A stretch of DNA of 21,057 bases from UBA1858 sp965262455 (GTDB taxonomy: Bacteria; Pseudomonadota; Gammaproteobacteria; UBA4575), in the NCBI GenBank assembly GCA_965262455.1, contig CBDHFH010000006.1, positions 1 to 21,057 of the forward strand, in the 5' to 3' direction. This document shows, piece after piece, positions 1-7,875 of this stretch; position 1 is the stretch's first letter; each line of letters starts with the position of its first letter. Under the pieces are notes generated by a model. The model was not told where the DNA came from. It did not search any database and saw only the letters and a program-made list of their open reading frames with translations. The translations under genes and the position numbers were made by a program.

Positions 1-676
1 GTCCGGAAGTATGCAGTAAATCACCTATTCTTATATCTGCAGAAGACGATACATTTTTTAATTCGACGCGATCTGTTTTGCCACTGCCAACTAGCAAGGC
101 GCGTAAATTGGTGCGGTTACTCTCGGCAAGTAAAGCATGATTTGGGTCAGAAATAAGTAATGCATTGGCATGCATAGGATGCACATCAACAACTTGTCCA
201 ATAATGCCTTTCGCTGCGACTAATGGCTGACCTTCGTAGACGCCCTGGCGATTGCCCTTGTTAATGGTGATTAGTTGTCGGAATGGATGTAAATCAACGG
301 CAAGGATCTCTGCGATGAGTACTTTTTCATTTGAAACCTGTATAGGCGAATCTAGTAATTGCCTGAGTCGTGCATTTTCTTGTTCTAACAGTGCAAGGCG
401 CTGTAATTTGACTTGATTGAAAAGCGCCTGTTCATGCAGTGCTTCATTTTCATTGATTAAATCATTGCGGCTGGCAAGCGATTCACTCAGCGACTCTCCC
501 AGTGCTGAGGGTAAATGAGCAAGATATTGTAAAGGGTAGGTTGCCGTGGCTAGTGTTGAACGCACCCCTTGCAGGTGTTGATAGCGGTGATCGATTGTCA
601 TGATAACAATCGAAACAATCACTAATATAAGCAACTTGGAAGATGCCGATGCATCAAATGTAAATAGAGGTTTAAT
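1..676 (-). CDS. mreC: MreC, rod-shape determining protein (partial; C-terminus beyond window edge)
   Basis: MreC is an inner-membrane protein that links the MreB cytoskeleton to the peptidoglycan elongation machinery. The first 225 codons are present. They encode a short cytoplasmic tail (KPLFTFDASA), one membrane helix (about residues 15-26), a coiled coil rich in Glu, Asn and Leu (about 65-105), and the start of the periplasmic beta domain, including the stretch LITINKGNRQGVYEGQPLV. The N-terminus lines up with E. coli MreC, which begins MKP(I/L)F, if an ATT codon at 676-674 is the start. An ideal Shine-Dalgarno AGGGAGGA at 688-681 precedes it, and an in-frame TAA upstream leaves no ATG, GTG or TTG. 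Later candidates (TTG codon 15, GTG 19, ATG 26) would remove the cytoplasmic tail or the helix. It follows mreB by 60 nt in the same operon. Confidence 0.93.
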   Translation of the reverse strand, partial: MKPLFTFDASASSKLLILVIVSIVIMTIDHRYQHLQGVRSTLATATYPLQYLAHLPSALGESLSESLASRNDLINENEALHEQALFNQVKLQRLALLEQENARLRQLLDSPIQVSNEKVLIAEILAVDLHPFRQLITINKGNRQGVYEGQPLVAAKGIIGQVVDVHPMHANALLISDPNHALLAESNRTNLRALLVGSGKTDRVELKNVSSSADIRIGDLLHTSG

Positions 677-680
677 GCTG

Positions 681-688
681 TCCTCCCT
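681..688 (-). promoter_or_regulatory. Strong ribosome binding site that fixes the ATT start of mreC
   Basis: On the minus strand AGGGAGGA lies four bases before the ATT triplet at 676-674, so the GGAGG core is five bases away. It is the best Shine-Dalgarno sequence in this part of the window. It supports initiation at ATT because no standard start codon occurs in frame between it and the upstream stop. Confidence 0.75.
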
Positions 689-736
689 ACATTAATATGT
701 TCGATGCAATCGATGAAGCAAGTGGCAGAACGCTGC

Positions 737-1780
737 TTACTCTCCAGTTAATAAATCGCTGCCAAACTCGTCGAGCATTTCGAGAACTTTCCCGCCACCG
801 CGTGCAACAGAGGTGAGGGGGTCATCGGCAACAATCACAGGGATGCCAGTCTCTTCCATAATCAGACGGTCCAAGTCGCGTAATAATGCACCACCTCCAG
901 TTAACACAATGCCACGCTCAGCTACATCGGAGCCGAGTTCTGGAGGAGTCTGCTCCAAAGCTGTTTTGACTGCACTGACAATGCCATACAAAGGCTCTTG
1001 TAATGCTTCCAGGATTTCATTGCTGTTGAGTGAGAAGCTTTTCGGTACCCCTTCCGATAAGTTGCGTCCCTTTACTTCAATTTCGAGCATATCTTTACCC
1101 GGGTAGGCAGTGCCAATTTCTTGTTTGACACGCTCTGCGGTTGCTTCTCCAATAAGCACGCCATAATTTCGGCGCACATAGCTGATAATGGCGTCGTCGA
1201 ATTTATCACCACCGATTCGCACAGAAGCAGAATAAACAATGCCATTTAGCGATAGTACAGCCACTTCTGAGGTGCCGCCGCCGATATCCAAAATCATCGA
1301 GCCGCGTGCTTCATCAATGGGTAAGCCCGCGCCAATCGCCGCGGCGATAGGCTCTTCAATTAAATACGTTTTTCGTGCTCCGGCACCATCAGCAGATTCT
1401 CGAATTGCACGTCTCTCAACTTGCGTAGCCCCGCACGGCACACACACTAAAACGCGTGGGCTGGGCCTTAACAGCATATTTTTGTGCACTGCGCGAATAA
1501 AATGCTGCAGCATGCGTTCGGTAGTGGTGAAATCTGCGATCACCCCATCTTTCATTGGGCGTATGGCTTCGATATTGGTGGGTGTGCGACCTAACATGCG
1601 TTTTGCACTGGCGCCGACTGCTTCGATCGAGCGAGTACCCGTGTTCGGATCGTTGCGAATCGCGACAACAGAGGGTTCATTGAGCACAATGCCCTTGTCA
1701 CGTACGTAGATTAAGGTGTTGGCGGTGCCGAGATCGATAGAGAGATCGTTAGAAAATAATCCTAGTATTCGTCCAATCAT
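737..1780 (-). CDS. mreB: MreB, actin-like rod-shape protein
   Basis: MreB is a cytoplasmic actin homologue that polymerises under the inner membrane and guides lateral wall synthesis. The 347 residues equal the E. coli length. Sequence is near family consensus throughout: FSNDLSIDLGTANTLIY (phosphate 1 loop, about residues 9-25), RPSPRVLVCVP, QVERRAIRESA, LIEEPIAAAIGAGLP, the phosphate 2 loop LDIGGGTSEVAV (about 164-175), and the adenosine motif VLTGGGALLRDLDRL (about 293-307). A hydrophobic N-terminus (MIGRILGLF) fits direct membrane binding. No strong ribosome binding site is visible before the ATG, but the start agrees with the family. It is first in the operon with mreC and divergent from gatC. 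Confidence 0.98.
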   Translation of the reverse strand: MIGRILGLFSNDLSIDLGTANTLIYVRDKGIVLNEPSVVAIRNDPNTGTRSIEAVGASAKRMLGRTPTNIEAIRPMKDGVIADFTTTERMLQHFIRAVHKNMLLRPSPRVLVCVPCGATQVERRAIRESADGAGARKTYLIEEPIAAAIGAGLPIDEARGSMILDIGGGTSEVAVLSLNGIVYSASVRIGGDKFDDAIISYVRRNYGVLIGEATAERVKQEIGTAYPGKDMLEIEVKGRNLSEGVPKSFSLNSNEILEALQEPLYGIVSAVKTALEQTPPELGSDVAERGIVLTGGGALLRDLDRLIMEETGIPVIVADDPLTSVARGGGKVLEMLDEFGSDLLTGE

Positions 1781-1821
1781 GTATAGGGAATGTTTTTATT
1801 TATCATTGGAATAGATGGGGT

Positions 1822-1850
1822 ACTCTAACAGCGGGTATGGGTTTGGGCAA
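1822..1850 (-). promoter_or_regulatory. Candidate sigma-70 promoter for mreB-mreC
   Basis: On the minus strand, TTGCCC (1850-1845) and TAGAGT (1827-1822) are separated by 17 bases. Each box matches four of six consensus bases. The -10 box ends about 41 bases before the mreB ATG. The position in a divergent intergenic region is right, but the match is modest. Confidence 0.3.
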
Positions 1851-1895
1851 GACGTTATCTATGGTACCTTTCACTACCCGATTTAGGAGCAAATT

Positions 1896-2183
1896 ATGGC
1901 ACTTTCAACACAGGATATTCGCGATATAGCCAAGCTGGCAAAATTGCATATAAATGATGATGAGCTTGATCAATACAAGCAAGATTTATCGCGCATACTT
2001 GAATTTGTTGAGCAAATGAATGAGGCCAATGTTGCTGAAATTGAGCCCATGGCGCATCCACAAGATTTGATGCAGTCACTGCGTGTTGACGAAGTTGTGG
2101 AGACGAATCAACGTGAAAAGTTTCAAGTCATTGCACCGGCGACACAGGATGGCTTGTATCTTGTTCCCAAGGTGATCGAGTAA
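1896..2183 (+). CDS. gatC: GatC, Asp-tRNA(Asn)/Glu-tRNA(Gln) amidotransferase subunit C
   Basis: GatC is the small subunit of the GatCAB complex, which converts mischarged Glu-tRNA(Gln) and/or Asp-tRNA(Asn) to the correct amide form in the cytoplasm. It wraps around GatA and stabilises the complex. The 95-residue length is usual. The N-terminal helical pattern (DIAKLAKLHINDDELD), the central FVEQMNEANVAEIEPMAHP and the tail QDGLYLVPKVIE are family hallmarks. The start has AGGAG at 1885-1889, six bases before the ATG. It is first of the gatCAB set but sits 137 nt from gatA, an unusually wide gap. Confidence 0.97.
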   Translation: MALSTQDIRDIAKLAKLHINDDELDQYKQDLSRILEFVEQMNEANVAEIEPMAHPQDLMQSLRVDEVVETNQREKFQVIAPATQDGLYLVPKVIE

Positions 2184-2320
2184 CCATTATGAGCCGTTAA
2201 AGAGTCTATAACATTGTTAAAAAATCTTGTTAATAAACCATAAAGAGTTAGCAAGTTTATATAACAGTAGCCTGTCATACCTGCTTATTAAATTCAGAAT
2301 AATTTAAGTTAACAATCACG
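2184..2320. other. AT-rich gatC-gatA spacer
   Basis: This gap is long for genes of one complex. It holds two TTGTTAA repeats (near 2214 and 2228) and a TATAAC box at 2260-2265 that could be a -10 element, although no good -35 lies 16-18 bases upstream. No Shine-Dalgarno sequence is visible before the gatA ATG, and no coding potential or clear GC-rich hairpin is seen. Confidence 0.35.
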
Positions 2321-3769
2321 ATGCATAACCTAACTATTGCGCAACAAATTAAAGCGCTTTCAGAAAAACAATTCAGCAGTGAAGAATTAGTCAATCACTA
2401 CATACAGCGCATCGAAGCACATGATGAAAAATTAAATTCATTTGTGACATTTACTCCTGAGCAAGCGCTTGAACAAGCCAGGCAAGCTGATGCTCGTCAT
2501 GCAGATTCTGGCTTACTTAACGGTGTGCCGATTGCATTAAAAGATATTTTCTGCACTGATGGTGTTAAAACCAGTTGTGCATCGCACATGCTGGATAATT
2601 TTATTGCACCCTATGATGCCACGGTTGTTAGCAAACTAAATCAAGCGGGTGCGGTGTCACTAGGTAAAACCAACATGGATGAATTCGCCATGGGGTCGTC
2701 TTCTGAATCAAGCTATTACGGAGCCGTTAAAAACCCATGGGATACTGAACGTGTGCCGGGTGGCTCATCGGGCGGGTCAGCCACAGCTGTGGCAGCGCGA
2801 CTAGCCGCTGCAAGTATGGGCACAGATACCGGTGGATCAATTCGGCAACCTGCGGCATTATGTGGCATTACCGGGTTGAAGCCAACATATGGTCGTGTGT
2901 CGCGTTATGGCATGATCGCTTACGCATCGAGTCTTGATCAAGGCGGACCTTTTGGAATAACAGCAGAAGACTGCGCTTACATGCTGCAAGCCATCGCTGG
3001 GCATGACGCACGTGACTCCACTAGTGTTGATCATCCGGTACCAAATTACATTGCCGGTTTAAATGAATCAATTAAGGGAATGCGCATTGGATTACCCAAA
3101 GAGTTTTTTCAAGAAGGTCTCGATGAGGGGATTGCAGCAAACATCGAACAAGCTTGTCATGTATTAACAAGTTTAGGCTGCGAAATAAAATCCATCTCGT
3201 TACCCAACGCGAAATTAGCGATTGCCGCTTACTATGTGCTAGCACCAGCAGAATGTTCCTCAAATTTATCACGCTATGATGGCGTGCGTTTTGGCTACAG
3301 ATGTGAAAATCCTGCCGGGTTGGACGACATGTATTGTCGTTCTCGCAGTGAAGCCTTTGGTGATGAAGTCAAACGCCGCATTATGATTGGTGCATATGTA
3401 TTATCGGCTGGTTATTACGATGCTTATTATTTGAAGGCGCAAAAAATCCGGCGCTTAATTAGTGATGACTATTCACAAGCATTCAAGGAAGTTGATGCTG
3501 TGTTGAGTCCGACATCACCCACCACGGCGTTCAAGGTCAATGAAAAAGCAGATGATCCCATTACCATGTATTTATCCGACATCTACACCATCGGGGTGAA
3601 TTTAGCCGGCTTGCCCGGAATTTCACTGCCGGTAGGTTTTCAAGATAACTTGCCAGTGGGTATGCAACTTGTGAGTAACTATTTTGAAGAACAAACATTA
3701 TTAAATCTTGGCCATCACTATCAGCAGCAAACAGACCATCATCTTCAGATGCCAACTGATTTTTCTTAA
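2321..3769 (+). CDS. gatA: GatA, amidotransferase subunit A (glutaminase)
   Basis: GatA hydrolyses glutamine and passes the ammonia to GatB, which amidates the mischarged tRNA. The 482 residues match the family length. The amidase-signature core is intact. The catalytic Ser-cisSer-Lys triad can be placed as K74 (in PIALKDIF), S149 (in PGGSSGGSA) and S173 (in GTDTGGSIRQP). Spacing of 75 and 24 residues matches that of characterised GatA and FAAH-type amidases. Downstream family motifs include CGITGLKPTYGRVSRYG and DAVLSPTSPTTAF. The start at 2321 gives a normal N-terminus, although no ribosome binding site is evident. It is separated from gatB by 16 nt. Confidence 0.98.
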   Translation: MHNLTIAQQIKALSEKQFSSEELVNHYIQRIEAHDEKLNSFVTFTPEQALEQARQADARHADSGLLNGVPIALKDIFCTDGVKTSCASHMLDNFIAPYDATVVSKLNQAGAVSLGKTNMDEFAMGSSSESSYYGAVKNPWDTERVPGGSSGGSATAVAARLAAASMGTDTGGSIRQPAALCGITGLKPTYGRVSRYGMIAYASSLDQGGPFGITAEDCAYMLQAIAGHDARDSTSVDHPVPNYIAGLNESIKGMRIGLPKEFFQEGLDEGIAANIEQACHVLTSLGCEIKSISLPNAKLAIAAYYVLAPAECSSNLSRYDGVRFGYRCENPAGLDDMYCRSRSEAFGDEVKRRIMIGAYVLSAGYYDAYYLKAQKIRRLISDDYSQAFKEVDAVLSPTSPTTAFKVNEKADDPITMYLSDIYTIGVNLAGLPGISLPVGFQDNLPVGMQLVSNYFEEQTLLNLGHHYQQQTDHHLQMPTDFS

Positions 3770-3785
3770 AGAGCACAAATCGTTT

Positions 3786-5225
3786 ATGAGTACAGAATGG
3801 GAAGTAGTTATTGGATTGGAAATACATGTCCAATTAAATACACAGTCAAAAATATTTTCTGGCGCAGCGACCGCTTATGGAGCGCAACCCAATACGCAGG
3901 CATGTGCGGTTGATTTAGGGTTGCCTGGTGTATTACCTGTATTAAACAAACAAGCTGTGGCTAAAGCGGCCATGTTTGGTTTAGCGGTTGAGGCAACTAT
4001 CAATGATGCTTCAGTGTTTGATCGTAAAAATTATTTTTATCCTGACTTACCTAAAGGCTATCAAATCAGTCAGCTGGCGATCCCGATTGTAGAGCATGGT
4101 AAATTAGACATAGCCTTAGATGATGGAGCAACTAAAACCATTGGCATTACTCGTGCGCATTTAGAAGAGGATGCAGGCAAATCATTGCATGAAGATTTTC
4201 ATGGTATGACTGGCATTGATTTAAACCGTGCTGGCACACCGCTGATTGAAATTGTATCTGAACCTGAAATGAGCTCAGCGAAAGAAGCTGTTGCCTACAT
4301 GAAAAAAATACATTCGATTGTGACGTACCTGGGAATTTGTGATGGCAATATGCAAGAAGGTTCGTTTCGCTGTGATGCCAATGTCTCTGTGCGGCGTAAA
4401 GGTGAAACACAGCTAGGTACGCGCACCGAAACGAAAAATTTAAATTCATTTAGGTTTGTCGAGCGCGCCATTAATTTTGAAATTGAGCGACAAATTGATG
4501 TCATTGAAAGTGGCGCAAAAGTGGTTCAGGAAACGCGTTTGTTCGATCCTGATGATGATGCCACTCGCACAATGCGCACCAAAGAAGAGGCTAATGATTA
4601 TCGTTACTTCCCAGACCCTGATTTATTGCCGGTTAAACTAGAAGAAAACTTGCTTAAACAACTACAAGCGAACTTGCCGGAATTGCCTGACGTCAAGCAA
4701 GCGCGCTTTTGTAGTGAATACGACTTAAATGAAAATGATGCAGAACAACTAAGCGCATCACGAGCGATGGCAGATTACTTTGAGCAAGTTGTCAATGGTG
4801 ACAAGGCGCAAGCAAAAATATCCGCTAACTGGGTATTAGGTGAATTGTCTGCAGCACTGAATCAACACAATGTTGATATCTCCCAAAGCCCGGTCAGCGC
4901 AGAACGATTAGCACAGTTGATTGCGCGCATTTCGGACAACACCATCTCAGGAAAAATTGCCAAAGAAGTTTTCCAAGACATGTGGGCCAGCGATAAGAGC
5001 GCTGATCAGGTCATCGAAGAAAAAGGCTTGCAACAAATTTCTGATGTAAGTGAATTGGAAGCAATAATCGATAAAGTGATTGCTGATAACCCTAACCAGG
5101 TGGAACAATACAAGTCAGGTAAAGACAAGGTTTTTGGCTTCTTTGTGGGTAATGTTATGAAAGCCACCAAAGGTAAAGCCAATCCGAAGCAAGTTAATGA
5201 GCTGTTAAAGAACAAGCTCAGCTAA
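3786..5225 (+). CDS. gatB: GatB, amidotransferase subunit B
   Basis: GatB binds the mischarged tRNA, activates the aminoacyl carboxylate with ATP and completes the amide with ammonia from GatA. From the ATG at 3786 the protein has 479 residues and starts MSTEWEVVIGLEIHVQL, matching the family. The frame is open further upstream into gatA (an ATG at 3708), but that extension has no family counterpart and is rejected. Visible motifs are FYPDLPKGYQISQ, the IGITRAHLEEDAGKS region, MQEGSFRCDANVSVR, GTRTETKNLNSF, YRYFPDPDL and a C-terminal Yqey-like tRNA-binding domain ending near GKANPKQVNELLKNKL. The presence of gatCAB implies an indirect route to Gln-tRNA and/or Asn-tRNA. Which one cannot be decided here. 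Confidence 0.97.
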   Translation: MSTEWEVVIGLEIHVQLNTQSKIFSGAATAYGAQPNTQACAVDLGLPGVLPVLNKQAVAKAAMFGLAVEATINDASVFDRKNYFYPDLPKGYQISQLAIPIVEHGKLDIALDDGATKTIGITRAHLEEDAGKSLHEDFHGMTGIDLNRAGTPLIEIVSEPEMSSAKEAVAYMKKIHSIVTYLGICDGNMQEGSFRCDANVSVRRKGETQLGTRTETKNLNSFRFVERAINFEIERQIDVIESGAKVVQETRLFDPDDDATRTMRTKEEANDYRYFPDPDLLPVKLEENLLKQLQANLPELPDVKQARFCSEYDLNENDAEQLSASRAMADYFEQVVNGDKAQAKISANWVLGELSAALNQHNVDISQSPVSAERLAQLIARISDNTISGKIAKEVFQDMWASDKSADQVIEEKGLQQISDVSELEAIIDKVIADNPNQVEQYKSGKDKVFGFFVGNVMKATKGKANPKQVNELLKNKLS

Positions 5226-5250
5226 TATAACAACCATCGCTGTTGCTCGC

Positions 5251-5823
5251 ATGAACGTACTTATTGTCTACGCCCACCCAAACCCACTCAGCTTTAATCA
5301 ATCGATTTTGAGAGTGGTAAATAATCGTTTCAAACAAAAAGGTGCAAGCGTCCGACTAAAAGATTTATATGCAGAACGTTTTGATCCGGTACTTGGTGAA
5401 GCGCAACTATCATTGCAGACCGAAGGTAAGCTGCCTGATGACATTAAGCGTGAACAGGAACAAGTGGCATGGGCTGATACCATAGTGGTCATTTATCCAC
5501 TCTGGTGGTTTGATCGTCCTGCCATTTTAAAAGGCTGGTTTGACCGTGTATTTACTAACGGCTTTGCATTCAGCTTCAATGAACAGGGCGTACAGGGGCT
5601 ACTAAAAGATAAACGTGCGATTGTTGTTGTCACTGCGGGTGGCACCAAAGAAGACTTTGGTAAGAATGCAGATCAACTGACTAAAAGTACCACAGAAGGC
5701 ACCCTGGCGTTTTGTGGCATTACAGATATTGTTGACCGTGTGTTTTATTCAGTGCCAGTTGTGAATGATGAAGCGCGCAAAAATATGCTTGAAGAAATTG
5801 AGAATCTAGTAGACGACTTTTAA
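5251..5823 (+). CDS. NAD(P)H dehydrogenase (quinone)-like flavodoxin-fold oxidoreductase
   Basis: This is a cytoplasmic FMN- or FAD-dependent reductase of the flavodoxin_2 family (NQO1, KefF, MdaB and similar), expected to reduce quinones by two-electron hydride transfer from NAD(P)H. The 190 residues include the N-terminal flavin phosphate strand-loop VLIVYAHPNPLSFNQSI (about residues 3-19), the YPLWWFDRPAILKGWFDRVF stretch (about 82-101) that forms the active-site wall, and VVVTAGGTKEDFG (about 125-137). It begins 25 nt after gatB and may share its transcript, although the functions look unrelated. No ribosome binding site is obvious. KefF-like regulation of a potassium exporter is not supported because no kefC neighbour is present. 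Confidence 0.88.
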   Translation: MNVLIVYAHPNPLSFNQSILRVVNNRFKQKGASVRLKDLYAERFDPVLGEAQLSLQTEGKLPDDIKREQEQVAWADTIVVIYPLWWFDRPAILKGWFDRVFTNGFAFSFNEQGVQGLLKDKRAIVVVTAGGTKEDFGKNADQLTKSTTEGTLAFCGITDIVDRVFYSVPVVNDEARKNMLEEIENLVDDF

Positions 5824-5841
5824 GGCTTAGTATTAAGCAGA

Positions 5842-6261
5842 TTACTCTTGTGCTTCTGTTAGTGCCTTTCCCTCTTGTTGCCAGATCTGTAGTAATTGAT
5901 GCAGCGCCACAGGTATTGCTACGTCTGTATTTTCAGTGCAATATTCTTTTAACCAGCTAAATGCATCTTCAGGTGAGGTGCCGCCAGAGACATCATAAAC
6001 ATCATCGTTTGCATAATTCACTCCAGATACAAATCCGCTAGTCCACGATTGATACAAGCGAATATTTTGTACTGCCTGTTGAAAGCCAACATTCTTAGGC
6101 GTGATGTCATGTATCAGCTCTTCACATGTCGTGCCACCCCAGCCTTGCGCGCTAAATGGTGTGACGTCATTAGGCGTGTTAGTTGGCTGCGTTTGTGTGG
6201 TTGCACAGGCGCTAATCATCATGCATAGCGTTAGCGTGACAAATGGGCGTTGGTTTTTCAT
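5842..6261 (-). CDS. Small hypothetical lipoprotein, possibly Rap1a/Tai-like
   Basis: This is a predicted lipoprotein of 139 residues. The N-terminus MKNQRPFVTLTLCMMISAC has a charged start, a hydrophobic core and a lipobox (ISAC) with lipidated Cys19, followed by a Thr/Pro-rich linker. The mature part has two further cysteines (in GTTCEELI and KEYCTEN) that could form a disulfide. Its pattern, TCEEL, then YQSWTSGFVSGVNYAN, then an Asp/Pro-rich segment and SWLKEYC, recalls small periplasmic helical proteins of the Rap1a/Tai immunity type. That similarity is from memory and remote. It is convergent with the oxidoreductase gene and divergent from the next gene. No toxin or secretion genes are nearby, so no function is assigned. 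Confidence 0.8.
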   Translation of the reverse strand: MKNQRPFVTLTLCMMISACATTQTQPTNTPNDVTPFSAQGWGGTTCEELIHDITPKNVGFQQAVQNIRLYQSWTSGFVSGVNYANDDVYDVSGGTSPEDAFSWLKEYCTENTDVAIPVALHQLLQIWQQEGKALTEAQE

Positions 6262-6331
6262 CAGGTAAATTATGCCATAATTAGCTCATGCAAAATTATT
6301 TTATAGTATGAAATATTATCAAATTCATGGT

Positions 6332-6359
6332 CTGACTTTTTTTAATAATTATATATAAA
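6332..6359 (+). promoter_or_regulatory. Candidate sigma-70 promoter for the hydrolase gene
   Basis: CTGACT (6332-6337) and TATAAA (6354-6359) are spaced by 16 bases within a very AT-rich stretch. The matches are four and five of six. Transcription would start about 25 bases before the GTG start codon, leaving a short leader that contains the AGGAG ribosome binding site at 6381-6385. Confidence 0.4.
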
Positions 6360-6391
6360 GCGCTTGCTTTTTTGACTTCCAGGAGAGTAAT

Positions 6392-7186
6392 GTGAAAGTC
6401 TATTTTTTATTGTTGATGGTATGTTTACTTTCAGCCTGTGGTTCGAAATCTAGTTACATTAGAAGTAATGTCACGCTTGAGCAGTATACTGCAGATATAG
6501 GGGCAAACTTATCCAAGCCAGAAGGAGAAGGACCTTACCCTGCCATAATCTTAATGCATGGATGCAATGGCTTAGGTGCCAGCGAATTGAAGGGTCTAAA
6601 GCAACATGCAGATTATTTTGCTAAACGAGGGTATGTCACTCTCATTCTGGATAGTTTTGGGCCAAGACGTCTGGCCGGTGGTCAAGTGTGTGTTAGTTTC
6701 GATAAGCTAGGCAGTGCGCGTTATTACCGCACCTTCGATGCCTTTGCCGCTTATGACTATCTTAAATCTCAACCTTTTGTTAACGACAGCATTTATCTGA
6801 TCGGTCAAAGCAATGGTGGGAGTGTCGCATTACAAAGTGCACGCAAAGAATGGCAAGAAACAGTTAATACTTCAGCGCGATTTTCTGCTGTTGTCGGTTA
6901 TTATCCTTGGTGTGGGGTCATCTCTGGTTTAAATATAACGCTTAATACACCGACATTAGTTTTGGCGGGCGAGAAAGACGATTGGACACCTGCGGAAGAA
7001 TGTACGGTTGCTGAAAAAAGTATTCAAAGTCCACTGTTAAAAGTGGTGGTGTATTCTGGAGCGTACCACAGTTTTGATTTACCTATTAACTTGCAACAAT
7101 ATGCCGGCCACACCGTGGGAAGAAACGGACCCGCTCTAATCGATAGTCGCAAGCAAATATTAAAATTTTTTGAAAAAAATAAATAA
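6392..7186 (+). CDS. Dienelactone-hydrolase-family lipoprotein
   Basis: This is an alpha/beta hydrolase anchored in the envelope, probably an esterase or lactonase with unknown substrate. The signal MKVYFLLLMVCLLSAC gives a lipobox (LSAC) with Cys16. The catalytic triad can be proposed as Ser140 in GQSNGG, Asp196 or Asp197 in GEKDDWTP and His226 in AYHSFD. The oxyanion region is ILMHGCNG (about residues 53-60). Classical dienelactone hydrolase has Cys as nucleophile; here it is Ser. The length of 264 residues is usual. The start is GTG at 6392 with AGGAG six bases upstream. An overlapping ATG at 6390 is followed at once by TGA and cannot encode it. It stands alone, divergent from the small lipoprotein. 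Confidence 0.87.
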   Translation: MKVYFLLLMVCLLSACGSKSSYIRSNVTLEQYTADIGANLSKPEGEGPYPAIILMHGCNGLGASELKGLKQHADYFAKRGYVTLILDSFGPRRLAGGQVCVSFDKLGSARYYRTFDAFAAYDYLKSQPFVNDSIYLIGQSNGGSVALQSARKEWQETVNTSARFSAVVGYYPWCGVISGLNITLNTPTLVLAGEKDDWTPAEECTVAEKSIQSPLLKVVVYSGAYHSFDLPINLQQYAGHTVGRNGPALIDSRKQILKFFEKNK

Positions 7187-7189
7187 AAA

Positions 7190-7212
7190 TTAAAATACAA
7201 GTCGCATTTTAA
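7190..7212 (-). terminator. Weak AT-only hairpin between convergent genes
   Basis: The 7-bp inverted repeat TTAAAAT / ATTTTAA with a 9-base loop is followed, in the minus direction, by a T-rich run (ATTTTTATTTATTTTTTT). It lies just past the stop of the secreted-protein gene. The stem has no GC pairs, so efficiency is doubtful. Confidence 0.25.
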
Positions 7213-7224
7213 ATAGCTTGAATC

Positions 7225-7875
7225 TTAATTTGATTGGTTCATTAAGTTTTGTAAACTTTCCATGTCAAAGCCATTAGATAAGTTCGGTCCTTCAGTAATC
7301 GGTACATTTTTATAAAGTTCGTAATTCGCTTCATCGCCACTGTCACCAATCGATACATCCGTAGCTGTGGTGACGTTACCCATAACATTTTGCTCTAACA
7401 TTAAACCTTTATCGGTTAAACAAACAGTGCCCAGTTGCGCTGAATTGTACTCTTGGCATTGATGCCCGGCGATCGTTTTATGATTGTCGGTTGCAGTGAA
7501 GCCCATACTTGTAAAAAATGCATCTGACATTTCTTCAGGATCCTTGTCTTGCATGCCATTCATAATGCTTTCATACATTGGATTTTTGGTTTTTGTGCCA
7601 GTATTTTTTTCTAAATCAATCGCATAAATAGTGTCACCAATAGTGATGGTGTGTTGATGTTGTGTTTGAGTAAATCCAGCAATGCCGATAGTAATATTCT
7701 GAGTTTCATACTGTTCATAGGCATGCTTGCGGTGGCAGCGTGTGGTTGAGCCATTTTGCATTTGGCCACTTAATTGATAAGTCACACAAGCTGCTTTTAA
7801 TGGATGAAGTTTTGGTGCGGCGTAAGCTTGAGTTATACACGCAATAGATATAGTAGTTAGAATAAAATATTTCAT
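7225..7875 (-). CDS. Hypothetical secreted protein
   Basis: I do not recognise this 216-residue protein. It has a clear Sec signal peptide (MKYFILTTISIACITQAYA, with cleavage expected after the AYA) and four cysteines in the mature part (in KAACVTY, TRCHRK, HQCQEYN and GTVCLTD), enough for two disulfides in the periplasm. The middle contains paired strands such as QHTITIGDTIYAIDLEKNT, and GHQCQEYN resembles the strand-turn seen in periplasmic proteins of the DUF4412 kind. That is a weak impression only. The start is firm because GGAGGTGA lies just upstream at 7884-7877. It is convergent with the hydrolase gene and 185 nt downstream of pntB, probably with its own promoter. Confidence 0.8.
   Translation of the reverse strand: MKYFILTTISIACITQAYAAPKLHPLKAACVTYQLSGQMQNGSTTRCHRKHAYEQYETQNITIGIAGFTQTQHQHTITIGDTIYAIDLEKNTGTKTKNPMYESIMNGMQDKDPEEMSDAFFTSMGFTATDNHKTIAGHQCQEYNSAQLGTVCLTDKGLMLEQNVMGNVTTATDVSIGDSGDEANYELYKNVPITEGPNLSNGFDMESLQNLMNQSN

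Noticed and set aside
1239..1709. A 156-codon plus-strand open frame opposite mreB
   Set aside because: mreB on the minus strand is full length and near consensus. The antisense frame has no family features or ribosome binding site.
3708..3785. A 26-residue N-terminal extension of gatB from the ATG at 3708
   Set aside because: It lies within gatA, and the GatB family begins at MSTEWEVVIGLE (3786).
5825..5838. Hairpin GCTTA-GTAT-TAAGC between convergent genes as a terminator
   Set aside because: The stem is only 5 bp and no T-run follows on either strand.
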